Shown one piece after another: positions 22,971 through 36,255 of a stretch of DNA of 64,000 bases. A program made the translations under genes and the position numbers. Positions within the stretch are counted from its first letter, which is position 1, and each line of letters begins with the position of its first letter. The stretch comes from Ancistrus triradiatus. Taxonomy: Eukaryota > Chordata > Actinopteri > Siluriformes > Loricariidae. The DNA lies in assembly GCA_025084515.1 (NCBI GenBank), contig JAJAGP010000436.1:317152-381151 (forward strand), given 5' to 3'. The notes below the pieces were generated by a model. The model did not search any database. It saw only the letters and a list, made by a program, of their open reading frames with translations, and was not told the DNA's origin.

Positions 22971-24127
22971 CTGCATAATTGCGTTTGCTTTTGTAAATTA
23001 TCAGTAATCACAAACATTTGGAGTGTTTACCTGTTTAAAATCTGTTTGTGTCCACTACTTATCTGTTAGTGCTCTTTACATGTAATGACTTTGTGTTCCT
23101 TTGTGCTTCCCCTTGAACAGATGTATTGTTCCAGGTGTATTGTTTCAGGTCCTCTGCTATCTCCTTAATGGTTACTCATTTCCTTTTACCCTTCATGTGT
23201 AAGGCCCTAAAAATAGAAAGCCTGTTTCTCTTGGCTGAGTCTAAACAAGGTTTCCAAAAACAAAATCCAGGCTTGTACACAATGTCACTTCAGCACAATC
23301 TGGTAATGAATTGGTTTATCATGTGATGCCAGTTTGAAATCATGTCTCATGTATATGCTGATAAATTGTCTTATGCTGTTAGAATTCATATGTACAGCAT
23401 GTAACAGGTGTCCATATCCAGAACTCACATACAATCTTACAAGGTACACTCCAAGAAACTAGAGTTAAGGGCCCTGGTCAAGGACAAAATGGCAGCAGCT
23501 TGGCAGCCCTGGGGCTTGAAACCATAACCATTTGGTTAATAGTTCAGTACCTTAACCAGTAAGCCACCTACATGAATTATACAGGAATAAGAATTAGCTA
23601 TAGATTATTCTTACCCAATCATTTTATTTTCCATTCTACATATTATCAAGGTTGTTGACACATGAAGTTCATTTTGTAACTTTACTGGTGACATGTGATT
23701 ATCCAGTAGCAATTATGATAAAACTTTAACAGTTTGTGCTATTGTGCTGTAATTTTCATTATATATTCACCCATATCTAGTATAGCTATATTTTATTCAC
23801 TGACAGTAAAGCTATTGGCACACCTAAAAATTCAAAGTGGGAGCGTCCCAAAGTTCCCTAGTACAACATGCCCTACCCTACTGTGTGAAAATCACAGTGA
23901 TTTAGGTGTGTATCAGTTAGGGTTCTGATGACAAAGTAGCACAACAGGGTGTGTTATAAGGGAAATATTTTACAGCAACATCACAAAAACAAGAAACCCC
24001 ACCCAATATTCTTGTCATATAATGTAAAAAAGACAAAACAGTAAATACTGTAGCACTGCAATATACTTTATATAATGCTGAGAGCTAAGAATGTAATTGT
24101 ATGAAGTCTACCAGCCCTGCTGCTGAA
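22970..24127. other. Intergenic, with a degraded V-SINE at 23463-23572
   Basis: At 23463-23572, read in reverse, are GGTTAAGGTACTGAACT, GCCAAGCTGCTGCCA and CAGGGCCCTTAACTC: an old SINE copy. The rest is AT-rich and unassigned. Confidence 0.55.
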
Positions 24128-24300
24128 ACATCTGGTCTGAAACATCATCAGATTTTCACAAAAGTTCTAAAAGTAGATAAAAAGAGACCATCTAAACATT
24201 CATTGATTCACTGATTTATTCTCTTAACCACTTAATCCTGATCAGGGTCACGGGAAAGCCGGTGGCCAGCCTGGCAGGAAGGCAGAAACAACCATAGACC
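24128..24300. repeat. Tc1 terminal-repeat fragment followed by a tRNA-like repeat fragment
   Basis: AACATCATCAGATTTTCACA (24143) and AAGTAGATAAAAAGAG match the left end of the Tc1 family at 3145-4040. From 24216, CTCTTAACCACTTAATCCTG and GTCACGGGAAAGCCGGTGG are the 3' part of the CACGGTGGC/ACAGTCCAAAGACATGC repeat. It is probably the split left end of the element continuing at 25342. Confidence 0.55.
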
Positions 24301-24704
24301 TTATTAATATACCAAGATGCCGCATTGACCATCATGTGTCCATGTCGTCGCCATATTGGTTCAGGCAACTTCTCATAATTCTCCAAAGATTGTATTGGAA
24401 AAAACCTGCCTGATTCTAGTCTAATAAAGAATAATTTAATAAAACAATAATACCAATAAATTACCAATAATGCATAATATATGTAGTATAAATAGTAATA
24501 TAATAGTTGTATAATATAGTATTCACTATTTTAGATAATTTATACCATATCTACTGTTATAAATCTATTATTTCATTAATTATATTATTGGATTACATCC
24601 TATTGTATTCATAGGCTAATAATATGCTGTACCGTACTGTCTTGCCTTTGAGTGTATCATTTTACTGTTCTAACAAACAAAAATCAGACTGACTGCCAGT
24701 GTAT

Positions 24705-24908
24705 TACAAACACGGAGCACGATCAGCCAGATGAACCCAAGTCTCAACAAGTGAATGTGAACCAGTTTATATAGTTATATGTTAGAGAAAATATACAGGT
24801 GGTGGTGTGACGCTACAAAGTACTACTTACAATAGGACTGGCACATACACTTATGAATGCCATTTACAGCTTGTTACAAATAAGTAGTGGAAGGTCATAC
24901 ACACAAAC
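24705..24908 (-). repeat. TATA-containing dispersed repeat, copy 1 (class unknown)
   Basis: On the minus strand it reads TACTTATTTGTAACAAGCTG, AAGTAGTACT, CCTGTATATTTTCTCTAAC and CTATATAAACTGGTTCAC. This is the same order as 39100-39250 and 63880-63995. Confidence 0.7.
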
Positions 24909-25136
24909 ACGAGTGTCTTGCACAAGCCTATAAACACTTCTGTATGGATGTTTGGGCTAATATCAACAGTTACCAGAAACGTTTAGTTCCAGTTTCTGAT
25001 GCACAATGGGGTCACATGGACACTGAAAGCAAAAGTTCATGTATTTTTACCACTCAAAGATATGTACTCAATTTCCTCAATAAATACCAATACTCAATAA
25101 CTACCTAGTATAATAATTCAGTTTCATTTGTTTAGT

Positions 25137-25341
25137 TGGGGGGCTGCACAGTGGCTCGGTGGGTAACACCATCACCTCACAGCAAGATGGTTCAGGGTTC
25201 AAACCCAGATGGAGGATCCTGGGTTCTTTTTGTTTGGAGTTTGCATGTCCTTCCCATGTCTGCGTGGGTTTGCTCTGGGTGCTCCGGTTTTCTCCCACAG
25301 TCCAAAGACATGCGTGTTAGGCTAATTGATGTGTCAAAAGA
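25137..25341 (+). repeat. CACGGTGGC-type teleost tRNA-like repeat
   Basis: GGCTGCACAGTGGCTCGGTG, GGTTCAAACCCAGATGGAGG, GTCTGCGTGGGTTTGCTCTG and CACAGTCCAAAGACATGC appear in the standard order of this widespread fish repeat. It abuts Tc1 coding text at 25342. Confidence 0.7.
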
Positions 25342-26256
25342 AAAAGAGTTGTTGATGCTCATCAGGCTGGAAAAGGTTACAAAACCATCTCTAAAGACTT
25401 TGGACTACACCAATACACAGTCAAACAGATTGTGTACAAATGGAGGAAATTCAAGAACATAGTTACCCTCCCCAGGAGTGGTCGACCAACAAAGATCACT
25501 CCAAGAGCAAAACGTGTAAATGTTGGCGATGTCACAAAGGACTAGGGTAACTTCTGTGCAACTGAAGGCCTCAATATTAATGTTCATGAGTCCACCATCA
25601 GAAGAACACTGAACAACAATGGTGTGCATGGCAGGGTTGCAAGGAGAAAGCCACTGCTCTCCAAAAAGAACATTTCTGCTCATCTGCAGTTTGATAAAGA
25701 TCATGTGGACAAGCCAGAAAGCTATTGGAAGAATTTTTGTGGATGGATGAGACCAAAATAGAACTTTTGGTTTAAAAGAAAAGCGTTATGTTTGGAAAAA
25801 GGAAAACAACTTCCAGCATAAGAACCTTATCCCATCTGTGAAACATGGTGGTGGTAGTATCATGGTTTGGGTCTTTTTTTCTGCATCTGGGCCAGAACAG
25901 CTTGCCATCATTGATGGAACAATGAATTCTGAATTATATCAGAATTCTAAAGGAAAATGTCAAGATATCTGTCCATGAAGGTGGGTCATGCAGCAAGACA
26001 ACGACCATAAGTCACAAGTCACACTAGATACTGAAAGCAAGGGTTTACATACTTTTGCCACTCACTAAAATGTAATATTGGATCATCTTCCTCAATAAAT
26101 AAATGACCAAGTACAATATCTTTGTCTCATTTGTTTAACTGGGTTATCTGTATCTATTGTTAGGACTGGTGTGAAAATCGGATGATGTTTTAGGTCATAT
26201 TTATGCAGAAATACAGAAAATTCTAAAGAGTTCACAGACTTTCAAGCACCACTGTA
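25342..26256 (+). mobile_element. Tc1-like transposon, 5'-disrupted, right end intact
   Basis: It starts in the transposase N-terminal region (KELLMLIRLEKVTKPSLKTL is the frameshifted reading), includes GGATGAGACCAAAATAGAAC (the first Asp region), and ends with TTCACAGACTTTCAAGCACC then ACTGTA. It is the same family as 3145-4040. Frameshifts and stops are plentiful. Confidence 0.8.
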
Positions 26257-26733
26257 GATGGTAGCCTTCCACCCGTGTTTTCAGCGGTATCTCTAGCACT
26301 TTTAAGTATTGTTTGCAATCAGTTTTCTTGTGACAATAACCTTTATATTAGCATGTGTCTATGGTAATGACTATGGTAACGTCAATTTCGGTCAGTGTCC
26401 TGTGTCACTGTTTTTAATGCGATCGTTAAACGGCACGTGCAGCTCTGTTCTGTTGTTTTAGGTTGGACCGAAAGCATACCTAGTTCACACTCCAGATCAG
26501 TGGGTGGAGGTAACGCGCCCAACGCTGTTTAGCATACCGCCTTCGGGAGGAAGCATAGGAACTGCGCAGTTAGAGTTGGTTGCTCCTCCTATGGTTTAGG
26601 GTGTGTAGACTTAACATGCATATTAGCCTGACATCTCAGTTTACATCGGGGTGGAGCGCGGAGTGTGTTCAGTGATCAACAGCAGAACAGTTCGATTTCA
26701 ACGCTCGGCTCGGTGAAGATACTACCAGCAGAC
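26257..26733 (+). promoter_or_regulatory. perp upstream region, presumed promoter and 5' UTR
   Basis: GC content rises near 26480-26733 (GTAACGCGCC, GGTGGAGCGCGGAG) compared with the flanks, as expected of a promoter/5' UTR. No TATA box was identified, nor a full p53/p63 double site; AACATGCAT (26614) is only a partial half-site match. Start codon context is GCAGACATGT. Confidence 0.45.
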
Positions 26734-29700
26734 ATGTTTCGCTGTGGAATCGCTTATCCCAGATGCAGGTGGATCCTGCCGCTCCTGCTGCTCTTCGCGA
26801 TTGTTTTTGACATTATCGCGATCGCCGCGCAGTCTGGATGGGTCGAGGACGAAGACGCTAAGTCGCACTATGCCAGTATGTGGGACCAGTGTAGAGGCCG
26901 CAACAACAACTGGATCTGCAAGTCGCTCTCGGAGTTCTGTAAGTTTGCGCACCTACTCAGTTTTTGTTGTTGTTTTTAGGTTGTTTGCGTTTCAGAAGCT
27001 AAGTCAACGAAGTCTGTTCCGCAAACTTTAGTTCGATTCCCGTTAGGCTACCACAAGGCTCATTATTAATGATACATTTTAATTACATTTACAGCATAAC
27101 CTAGCGGTTAAGGTACTGGATTCTGAACCAAAAGGTCCAGGGTTCAAATCCCACCTCTGCCAAGCTGCCACTGTTGGGTCCTTGAGCAAGACCCTTAACC
27201 CACAACTGCTTGGATTGTAAAATTGTATCAATTGTAAGTCGCTCTGGATAAGGGCGTCTGTTAAATGTTGTAAATGCAATTACATTGCAACAGAAAGTTG
27301 GTCCTTTTACTCCCATAATTGTTTTCTTAATAAATTAGTAAATATTGTAATAATGATCCATGATTTTGCCATGTTTTGAAAACTATGAATGGTTACTCTG
27401 GTTTCTCTACCATGGTTTTACCAAAGTACAGTAGTAAAACCAGATGGATTCATACTATATATAGAGTTACCTTAAGATCCCTTAGTAGTTCATAGTAGTA
27501 ACCATAGTAACTATAGGCTGTAGTTTATCGTTAGTTCTGTTGGTTCTAGTTGAACTGCTAAGGTAACTATGTGTGTAGCCTACTATGAGACTGCCAGGGT
27601 TTTACTACAGTACTTTGGTAAAACCGTGGTAGAGATACCATAATAACCATTCATAAGTTTCTTTATGCCCAAAGAACATGGTAAATCCATGGTTAATTTT
27701 CATAAGGGAGTTCCTAGTGTTTATTTACTTAATGTACCAGTATATTGAGTGCAATATTGGTATACATTCACTGGCCACTTTTTAGGTACACCTTTTCAAC
27801 TGCATCTTAAGACATATGTAGTCAGTCAATCACATGACAGAAAAGTGAATTTAGGCATGTAGACATGGTCAAGACTATCTTCAAACCGAGCGTCAGAATG
27901 GGGAAAAACGTGATATATGTAAGTTTGAATATGACATGGTTGTTGGTGCTAGACAGGCTTTTTATTTTCACACAAAGCCATCGTTAGGGTTTACTGAGAA
28001 TAGTAAGAAAAAGAGGAAATACCAAGTGAGTGCCGGTTCTCTGGGCGAAAATGCCTGGTTGATTCCAGAGTTCAGAGATGAATGGCCAGACTGGTTTGAG
28101 CTGATAGAAAGGCAACAGTAACTCAAATAACCACTCTTTACAACAGAGGTATGCAGAAGAGCATCTCTGAATGCACAACATGTCGAAACTTGAAGCATAT
28201 GGGCTACAGCAGCAAAAGACTATACCGGGTACAACTCCTGTCAGCTATCTACAGGCAGTTGAGGCTACAATTTGCAAGATTGGACAATAGAAGATTGGAA
28301 AAACATCTGACCTAGTCTAAGTCTTGATTTGTGCTGCGGCATTTGGATCAGAATTTGGCGTAAACAACATGAAAAAGTGGATCCATCCTGCCTTCTGTCT
28401 ACGGTTCAGGCTGGTTGTGGTGGTGTAATGTTGTGGATGATATTTTGGTGGCACACTTTGGGCCCCTTCATAGCAATTGAGCGTTGTTTAAACCCCACAG
28501 CCTACCTGAGTATTGTTGCTGCCCATGTCTATTCCTTTATGACCACAGTGCACCATCTTCTGATGGCTACTTCTGACAGGATAATGCACCATGTCACAAA
28601 GCTCAAATCATCTCAAACTGGTTTCTTAAACATGACATTGAGTTCACAGTACTCAAATGACCTCCGCTTTCACCAGATCTCAATCCAGTTCCTTTGGGAT
28701 GTGGTGGAACGGGAGATTCGCATCATGGTTGTGCAGACGACAAATCTGCAGCAGCTATCATGTCAATATGGACCTCCAATATAGATCCAGCACTTTCTGA
28801 ATCTATGCCCCAAAGACATAAGGTTGTTCTGAAGGCATAAGCTTTAAGATCAGTTGTCTGTTTTATGAAAGGGTTTGCCTTCAGTAGATTATATTTACAA
28901 CTCATTAATTAACACTTAAAACCTCATTTTGCCACTGAAATATTAAGTAGCTCTTGACTTTTACCCCTTAATTACAACCCTTTGTTCATAAATAATCCCT
29001 GCTTTACATTTTAAGACAGCGGTTCAATAGTTTTATTTAGTATTGATGTTCATACAAATATCATGAGTTTGGTTAATATGCTAATTTGGGTGTTGTACCT
29101 TCTTCGTTCAGTTTGAAACGTATGAGATGGAGAACTTGTTAATCCGGTAGGTATGCTATGTGTTTGTAGCCAACGTGTGCACGCCCAGATAGAAGCTGCC
29201 ATTTTGCCTTTCAGTCACTAATGCCTAGTATTATTTATCAAGGTAACATGTTTATCTACCTCAGTTCATTGAAAAAAGTTCATTTTATATTACGGAGTGT
29301 ATGATTTTTCTTCACTTACCACTTTAAAAGGGCTCTTCGGTAAGCAATTCAGATTTTTTTGAATCATGGTAATGCCTAAATGTATTGTCGTTTGCACTTG
29401 TTCCTGCCACATCTTTTAAATAATTGCTGATTTCAGCGCTTTTCATACTACAGCTGCATTTAGACATCAACTTTTATCCAAGGCTTATTGGAAGTGAGGT
29501 AGAATTTAGTCCAAGTCTTTAGTGCCACAGCATTAATTTTCCATTACCTGTCTAGAACCAAATGTGAGATATTTATTGGCACAAGAAAGCTGCGACTACA
29601 CACATGGTCCCGACTAAATATGAGGAATGAAGTGAGTGCTACAAACACTAGTCACCAAGTACACCTACTAAAACAACTAGCTTGTTCCCATCAGTCACAC

Positions 29701-32700
29701 CTTTTCACTCTGTCCCTGTCCACACCTCAGTTTCATAGGGTGTGGACATGTGAGGTGATTATACTTGACTCTAAGCCAAATACACTGGATGTGTGTGCCA
29801 AGTTGTATAGGCATAGAAAGTGTTGGCGCATTCCTCTGTGTTGAATTTGATAATGCTGGAAATGATGTAGTCACTTAAACATTTCAGCTGTCTCCAGAGT
29901 TGGCAGAAAGTGAACCAGAACCCCAATTCTGTTGGTTCTTGTTTTTGTACGCGTAGTGAAAACGAGGGTTTTGTTAAGAATGTTAAGTGTGGTTACTAAA
30001 TAACAATAATAAAAACTGTGTGTTTGTCTCTATAAACAATTACTGACCAGGTAAAATGCATGTAGCTGTTGGTCAAGTGTTAAAATAGGGACGGGCAATA
30101 TGACGATATTTTATCGAATCAAGACAGTTGCTTTTCTGAACATATCAAGGATCTAGTCAGTGCTTGTAGAACATTGACCAACTGCATTGTTCATTATAAA
30201 AAGTATAATTAATCATGTTTAATTGGATGGCGTGCAGCACATTTTTAATTGAAATAATGTTTGCAAAGTATGGGGCCATATTTAAATATGTTTACAAATC
30301 TGTCGCAACTGATTCATTTTGTCTCGTGAGAAATATCATGTATCGTGAAAATGTCTTTAATTATCAGGATATAATATTTTTGCCATATCGCCCAACCCTA
30401 TGTTTAGTTATTTATTTTATTTGTTTATTTGACAGGGACAATACAGATAAGCATTTTTACCTAACATGCAACCGATGTAATGTATATAGGGCATCTAGCT
30501 TAAGCTTATTTTCAGCCCCAGTCCCTGGTTAGGCTTAAAAGAAGCAAAATACAAATGAACAAAGAAAGGGGAAAAAACACTACATATTAAGCAAATACAT
30601 AAAATATACATTTTTAAATAACTAGATCCAAGGTAAATGCATATCAATTCCTTTGTCTGTTTCAAATTAATTTGTAAAATGTTCACAAGTTTGTTTCTGT
30701 GTAAACCATCGTTTTACTTTTACATTAAAAACTTTGAGTTTGTCTTGTGTTTTAATTTCTAAGGGTAATATATTCCACATGCCATATGCCTTTCCCTGAA
30801 AAAGATGACGTGTTAAAACACTTTTGTTTCTTTCAGCATGGGCTCAGGCTGTTGCTGCACTGATGATCATTGGTGTAATCATACTTATCGTAGCCTTCAT
30901 CATCTCATGTGTGGCGCTCTGCTGCGCTCTCATCATACGTCTCCTTCCAGTCGTTGGTATCCTCCTCCTCATTGCTGGTAAGAACACATGTTTAATGTCT
31001 TATCAGAGGCATGATTACTGTTTGCAGTACTGTTTAACCACAATTTGAATCGGTACATCATTTCTCAATAACTACTTCCTTTTTTAATTGAAGTAGTGTG
31101 TGGATTTTTAAAGTTATTACTAACATTTTTTTGTTTTATTTTGCCACTCTATTGAGTTAACACGCAGAAAGCTGACTGACACAAAGGGAAAGCGGTAGAG
31201 TCGGCGAACAAGTCTGAACATTGTCTAGCCCCGAGGTCTTTCCAAGTAATTTGTTGTGCTGTTGCCATGGAGGACTGGGCAGAGATAAAGTTACTCAGAA
31301 CCCCATACACACGCCAGAGTCTACACAATATGGGAATCAAACTGTCTTAGAATACCTCAGTGTGACATTCTCTTGTCAGACAAACTAGTCTTTGCCACGT
31401 GACTCTTATGAATAAAATTATTCACAGAAGAGAGGAATATCCGGCAGTTGATTGAATCTGTTGGACTGGAGAAAATTAGAAAATGACTGATTTTGGAAGT
31501 TTGGACTTGAGTCACTTTCAGTGAATTGCTCTGTGAATTGGTTACTGTTATAACTAAGCAGGCATGCCTACTCCAGGTACCGCCAGTTGAAAACCAGTTG
31601 GCAGTGCCAACACAAAGATTTATCAGATGAATAGGATGCAAGAGGGCAATGTCAAGTCACATTCATGAACTTTTTAACTTTTTTTTAGTTATTCGGGGTA
31701 GGTCATGAAGTTTGTAACTTTGTTTAATTGTTTCACTCTGTTTCCATGACCTTGTAACTCCACATTTCTAGACGTTCCTTTTGATTTCAAGCCTACCTGA
31801 AAATCCTCCCTAGCTTTATCATGCCAGAGTTTATCCACTTTGTTATTTTTGCCAGTTTCGATAAGCATTCAGCGTTAAATGTTATAAAATCTCATAAAAG
31901 CCACATTAAATCTTTATTTTTTTTAATCACTGGAGAAGTAAGCAGATAATGTTTTGTTATACAGTTATACAGTCCAACGCTGTATTGGTAAAATGAGAAA
32001 GTTGAATAGAATTAAATTGAAACTTATCTTATTGAACACAATTGGGAGTATTTTATGGATTTTAGGCTTCTGGTCACATAAATCACCTTAAATACCTGTC
32101 ACGTTCAGTTTTTTGGACATAAACTATTTTATAATGTTTAATATTTTAATTTCCCAGCATATTTTAAGTCTACTAGCATGTTTCCCATGGTTCAAACTGT
32201 TTTCGGTCAGTCCAAGCATGTCTAGGCATGCGTTCAGTTTTCACATCACAGATAGGCTATAAGCTGCTACCATTTACAGATGCTGTCTGGACACATGTTG
32301 ACACATGTTTTTCCGGCAGTAGCATAGTGAATGTTTGTGATAGGATTTGCTGTGCTTAGGTTGATGTGATGTCTCAGGAGAAATGTCTCATCAGCAGCCG
32401 CAATAGATTCATACACTCAAGGCACTTATTAAGAAAGCCTGCAAGTTCTACTTCAGATGTAAAATTGGTGACCAAGATAAACTCTGGGCTTGTTACTTTT
32501 ATTGTGCAATATATGCAGTCAACCTGTGAGCTTAGTTCAGAGTTACCTGGAAGTCAATACTGTTTGCGTCCCAATGATATGGTGAGAAAGGAATGATCAT
32601 GTGATAGATCTGGTACTCTATTAAAATAAGAAATCTATTAAATACCCTGATCGGCCTTAAGCCATGAGACCAGTGTCACGTAATGACAGTTTGCCAGCAG

Positions 32701-35700
32701 ATAAATTGGGCCTAGTTGAGGAAGATGATTCCCAATGTATGAACCAGATGTGGAAAATGACACTGATCCAGACGTTGAACCCTTTTGTGTCTGGTTAATG
32801 TCATCTGATAACACAACCAGAATTAAATGACCCAAATGAACTACTTGGTTCAAGATCGAAAAGATGGGGTTTGCTGTCACCAGGTACGAAAATTCCTGTG
32901 TGATACAGCAAATCTGAAATTATTTTTGTGTTCAGTTTGTTGTTGTCTATCATAATCTCACTTTTTTTCATGAAGCAAACCTTTTGAAAAAGTCTGTTGT
33001 CCAGTTATAATCAGATTACTGATGTGTCTTAAATCTAATTCCGACTCCATTGGTTTTATTTGAAATGTTTCAGCAAGAAATAGGAACTAGACTCACATAT
33101 GTCATTCCTTCCATGCCTTAACTGTAACTAAGCAACATTTCAGTTTTTGTGTTGATGTTCTCTCAAACCCACCAGAGTTTGTCTACACATTTTATAATTG
33201 CGGCATGTATTTTATATCTGTGCATGTGGGTTTTAAAATTATTATATTGTTTATCTGTAACTGAATCATATCTAAAACAATTAAAGAAGCAGTGTATTTG
33301 TCAAACAAACAGAAAGAAAACAAAGTGTAATATTAAGCCTCTTTTAATTGTTTTTCTGATCTTTAATTTAAAAAAATCTGAATAATTATGTCGTACAAAT
33401 TTCTTCCACTTTAATAGGCAGTTGCTTTATGGACAACAGACTTGTTATACCTCATGTCTCTTTGTGTTGCGTTACAATTTTTCTGTTTGTTTATTCCCCT
33501 TTCTTTTTTACCTAATTTCTCATTTAAAAATGATTGGAATACTGGATCTAACGTCTGTTATTCTAACGACATCTTGAAAGTAACTAATCTGCATTTTTTT
33601 TAAAACCTGAAAAAAATGAATTAGTGAAGTAACAACTTTAAACTCCACCCAAAATTCTAACTCACTACAACCTGTTAACCTCTCCTAACACTGAACACGC
33701 TGTCTTGAATTGTGTTTAAGTGGAAGAGCAGGCAGAGCCTGTCCTATGTGACTAACCTTTCCTGACTGAGACCTTATTTCTCACAGCTCTGAGAACTGCA
33801 CCTACACGCCAAAACAGGGTGGGGCACTTTCACATAAGCCTAAGACTTAGTCATGGGCGCCTTACCCAAGGGCAGAGGAGTCATCATTCCTCAGTATTTA
33901 GATAAAGTCATAGATAAATACTCATAGATACAGTCGTATGAAAAAGTTTGGACACCCCTGATAATTTTCATGATTTTTCTTTATTAATCATTGGTTGTCC
34001 AGCTCAGCAATTTCAGGTAAATATATCATATAGCAGATGAACACCGTGAAATTTGAGAAGTGAAATTAAGTTTATAGGTTTTACAGTGATAGGTTTTAAA
34101 GTGTGCAGAAATTATTCAAACAAAATTAGGCAGGTGCATAAATTTGGGCACCCTTGTCATTTGAATACCTTTGGCACTAATTATTGGAACACAAAATTTG
34201 TTTTGTAAGCTCATTGACCCTTGATCTACATACACAAGTGAATCCAACTATGAGAAAGGGTTAAGGTGGCCAATTGGAAGTTTTTTTCTCCTCTTTGCAT
34301 CTTCTCTGAAGAGTGGCAACATGGGAGCCTCAAACAAACTCTCAATGGCCTGAAAAACAAAGGTTGTTCAACAATCATGGTTCAGGGAAAGGGAAAAGCT
34401 CTCTCAGAGATTTCAGCTGTCAGTTTTCCACTGTGAGGAAACATAGTGAGGCAATGGAAGACCACAGGCACAGTTTCTAGTTAAGGAACTCCCGAAGTGG
34501 CAAGACCAAGAAAAATCTCAGATAGGCAGAGAAGCGAAGGATGGTGAGAACAGTCATAGTCAAGCCACCACAACCCTCCAAAAACCTACAACCTCATCTT
34601 TGCTGCAGATGGTGTCACTGTTCATCGTTCAAAACTATACAGTGCACTTTGCACAAGGAGAGGCTGTATGGGAGTAGTAATGCAGAAGAAGCCTTTTCTG
34701 CAGACACGCCACAAACAGAGTCACTTGAGGTGTGCTACAGCACATTTGGACAATCCAGCTTCATTTTGGAATAAAGTGCTGTGTACTGATGAAACTAAAA
34801 TTGAGTTATTTGGACATAACAAGGAGCGGAAAAAGAACACAGCATCCCAAGACAAACACTTGCTACCCACAGTAAAATTTGGTGGCGGTGGTGTCCATCA
34901 TGCTGTGTGACTGTGTGGCCAGTGCAGGTACTAGGAATCTTGGTTTAAAGTTGAGGGTCCGCATGGATTCCAGTTAATATCTCCAGATTCTTGAGAACAA
35001 TGTTCAAAAAGAATCAGTGACAAAGTTGCACCGAGGCCAACGACCCCCAAACCCTGCTCAAAATCTACTAAGGCAGTTCATGCAGAGGAACCAGTACAAC
35101 GTTCTGGAATGGCCATCTCAGTCCCCAGACATGAATATTACTGAAAATGTGGGCTTGTCCATGCTCGGAAACCAATCAAACCTGACTGAAGACTCTGGAG
35201 ATGTTTCTAGAAGAAGAATGGTCCAAAGCACCTTCACCAGAATCCGACTATAGCTGTAGGAAGCGTAATAATTACTGCAACACTTTCTGTAAATCCTATA
35301 AAACTTTCATTTCACTTCTCAATATCACGGTGTTCATCTGGCTATATGATATATTTAACTCAAGTTGCTGATCTGAACAACCAATGATTTATAAACTAAA
35401 ATCATGAAAATTATCAGGGGGTGCCCAAACTCTTTCATACGACTGTAAAGTCATAGTAATAAAGTTGAAATGGTAGGAAGAGCTACTAAAGGTTCTGGAA
35501 ATTTTAACCTATACTTGGCGTTTCATTTTGAGGTGAGGTGCAGCAAATCCTAACCCATCGTCCAGACAGGCCCACATATAAGCCCATGAGAAGAGTTAAC
35601 TAGGGCCCTATGAGATCTTTTTAATTTTTTTTCCCCTTTTTTGTTTTTTTTAATGGATTTCTTTCACCATTCAAATTTTTCTCGTCCATAAGGCCCACAT

Positions 35701-36216
35701 AAAGCCCCATGGAAGAGTCCTTTACTTAGGGCATATGAGATCTTTTTAATTTTTCCCCATTTTATTTTTGTTTTTTAATGGATTTTCTTTCACCATTCAA
35801 ATTTTTCAGGGTTTTAACAGTCATTTTTTCTTTAAGAAAAATAACTACAATTAAACAAACAGTAGCAATATGACACCTTTGTAGCTAATGAAATTGCTGC
35901 TATAACATTTCGCAACATCAAAAATGATATAATTGAAAGTTGTAAAGGAAAGGCTTAGGATACATATTTTAGAACTATAAATAAAAGTGCAATTTATAAC
36001 TTCAATAACTCGATTTCAACAAACCTAAGGCCCTTTTAGTAATACCCTTAAAGCATTAGTACACTTGTGCCCTACAAACAAAAAATCAACCACTTCCTCA
36101 TCATCAACATGCGTCAGCGAGTGGCTGAGCCGTGTTTAAAGCTCCATACATGAACTCAATTCTGAATTAAAGTTAGCAAAAGCGCTGTGCTGTGCTGTGC
36201 TGTGTGTGTGTGTGTT

Positions 36217-36255
<39 letters not shown>

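Noticed and set aside
22626..22976. Long open frames on both strands of IYIYIY type.
   Set aside because: They are translations of the (TA)n microsatellite; the same applies at 5815-6102 and 11321-11608.
26595..26640. p53 response element upstream of perp.
   Set aside because: Only a partial half-site (AACATGCAT) is visible; no second half-site at suitable spacing.
26665..26733. Extended perp start 23 codons upstream.
   Set aside because: The codon is GTG, not ATG, and the family protein starts at the MFRCG methionine.
27094..27282. tRNA gene (A/B-box-like motifs).
   Set aside because: The tRNA-like head is part of a multi-copy SINE; no cloverleaf with anticodon arm could be drawn.
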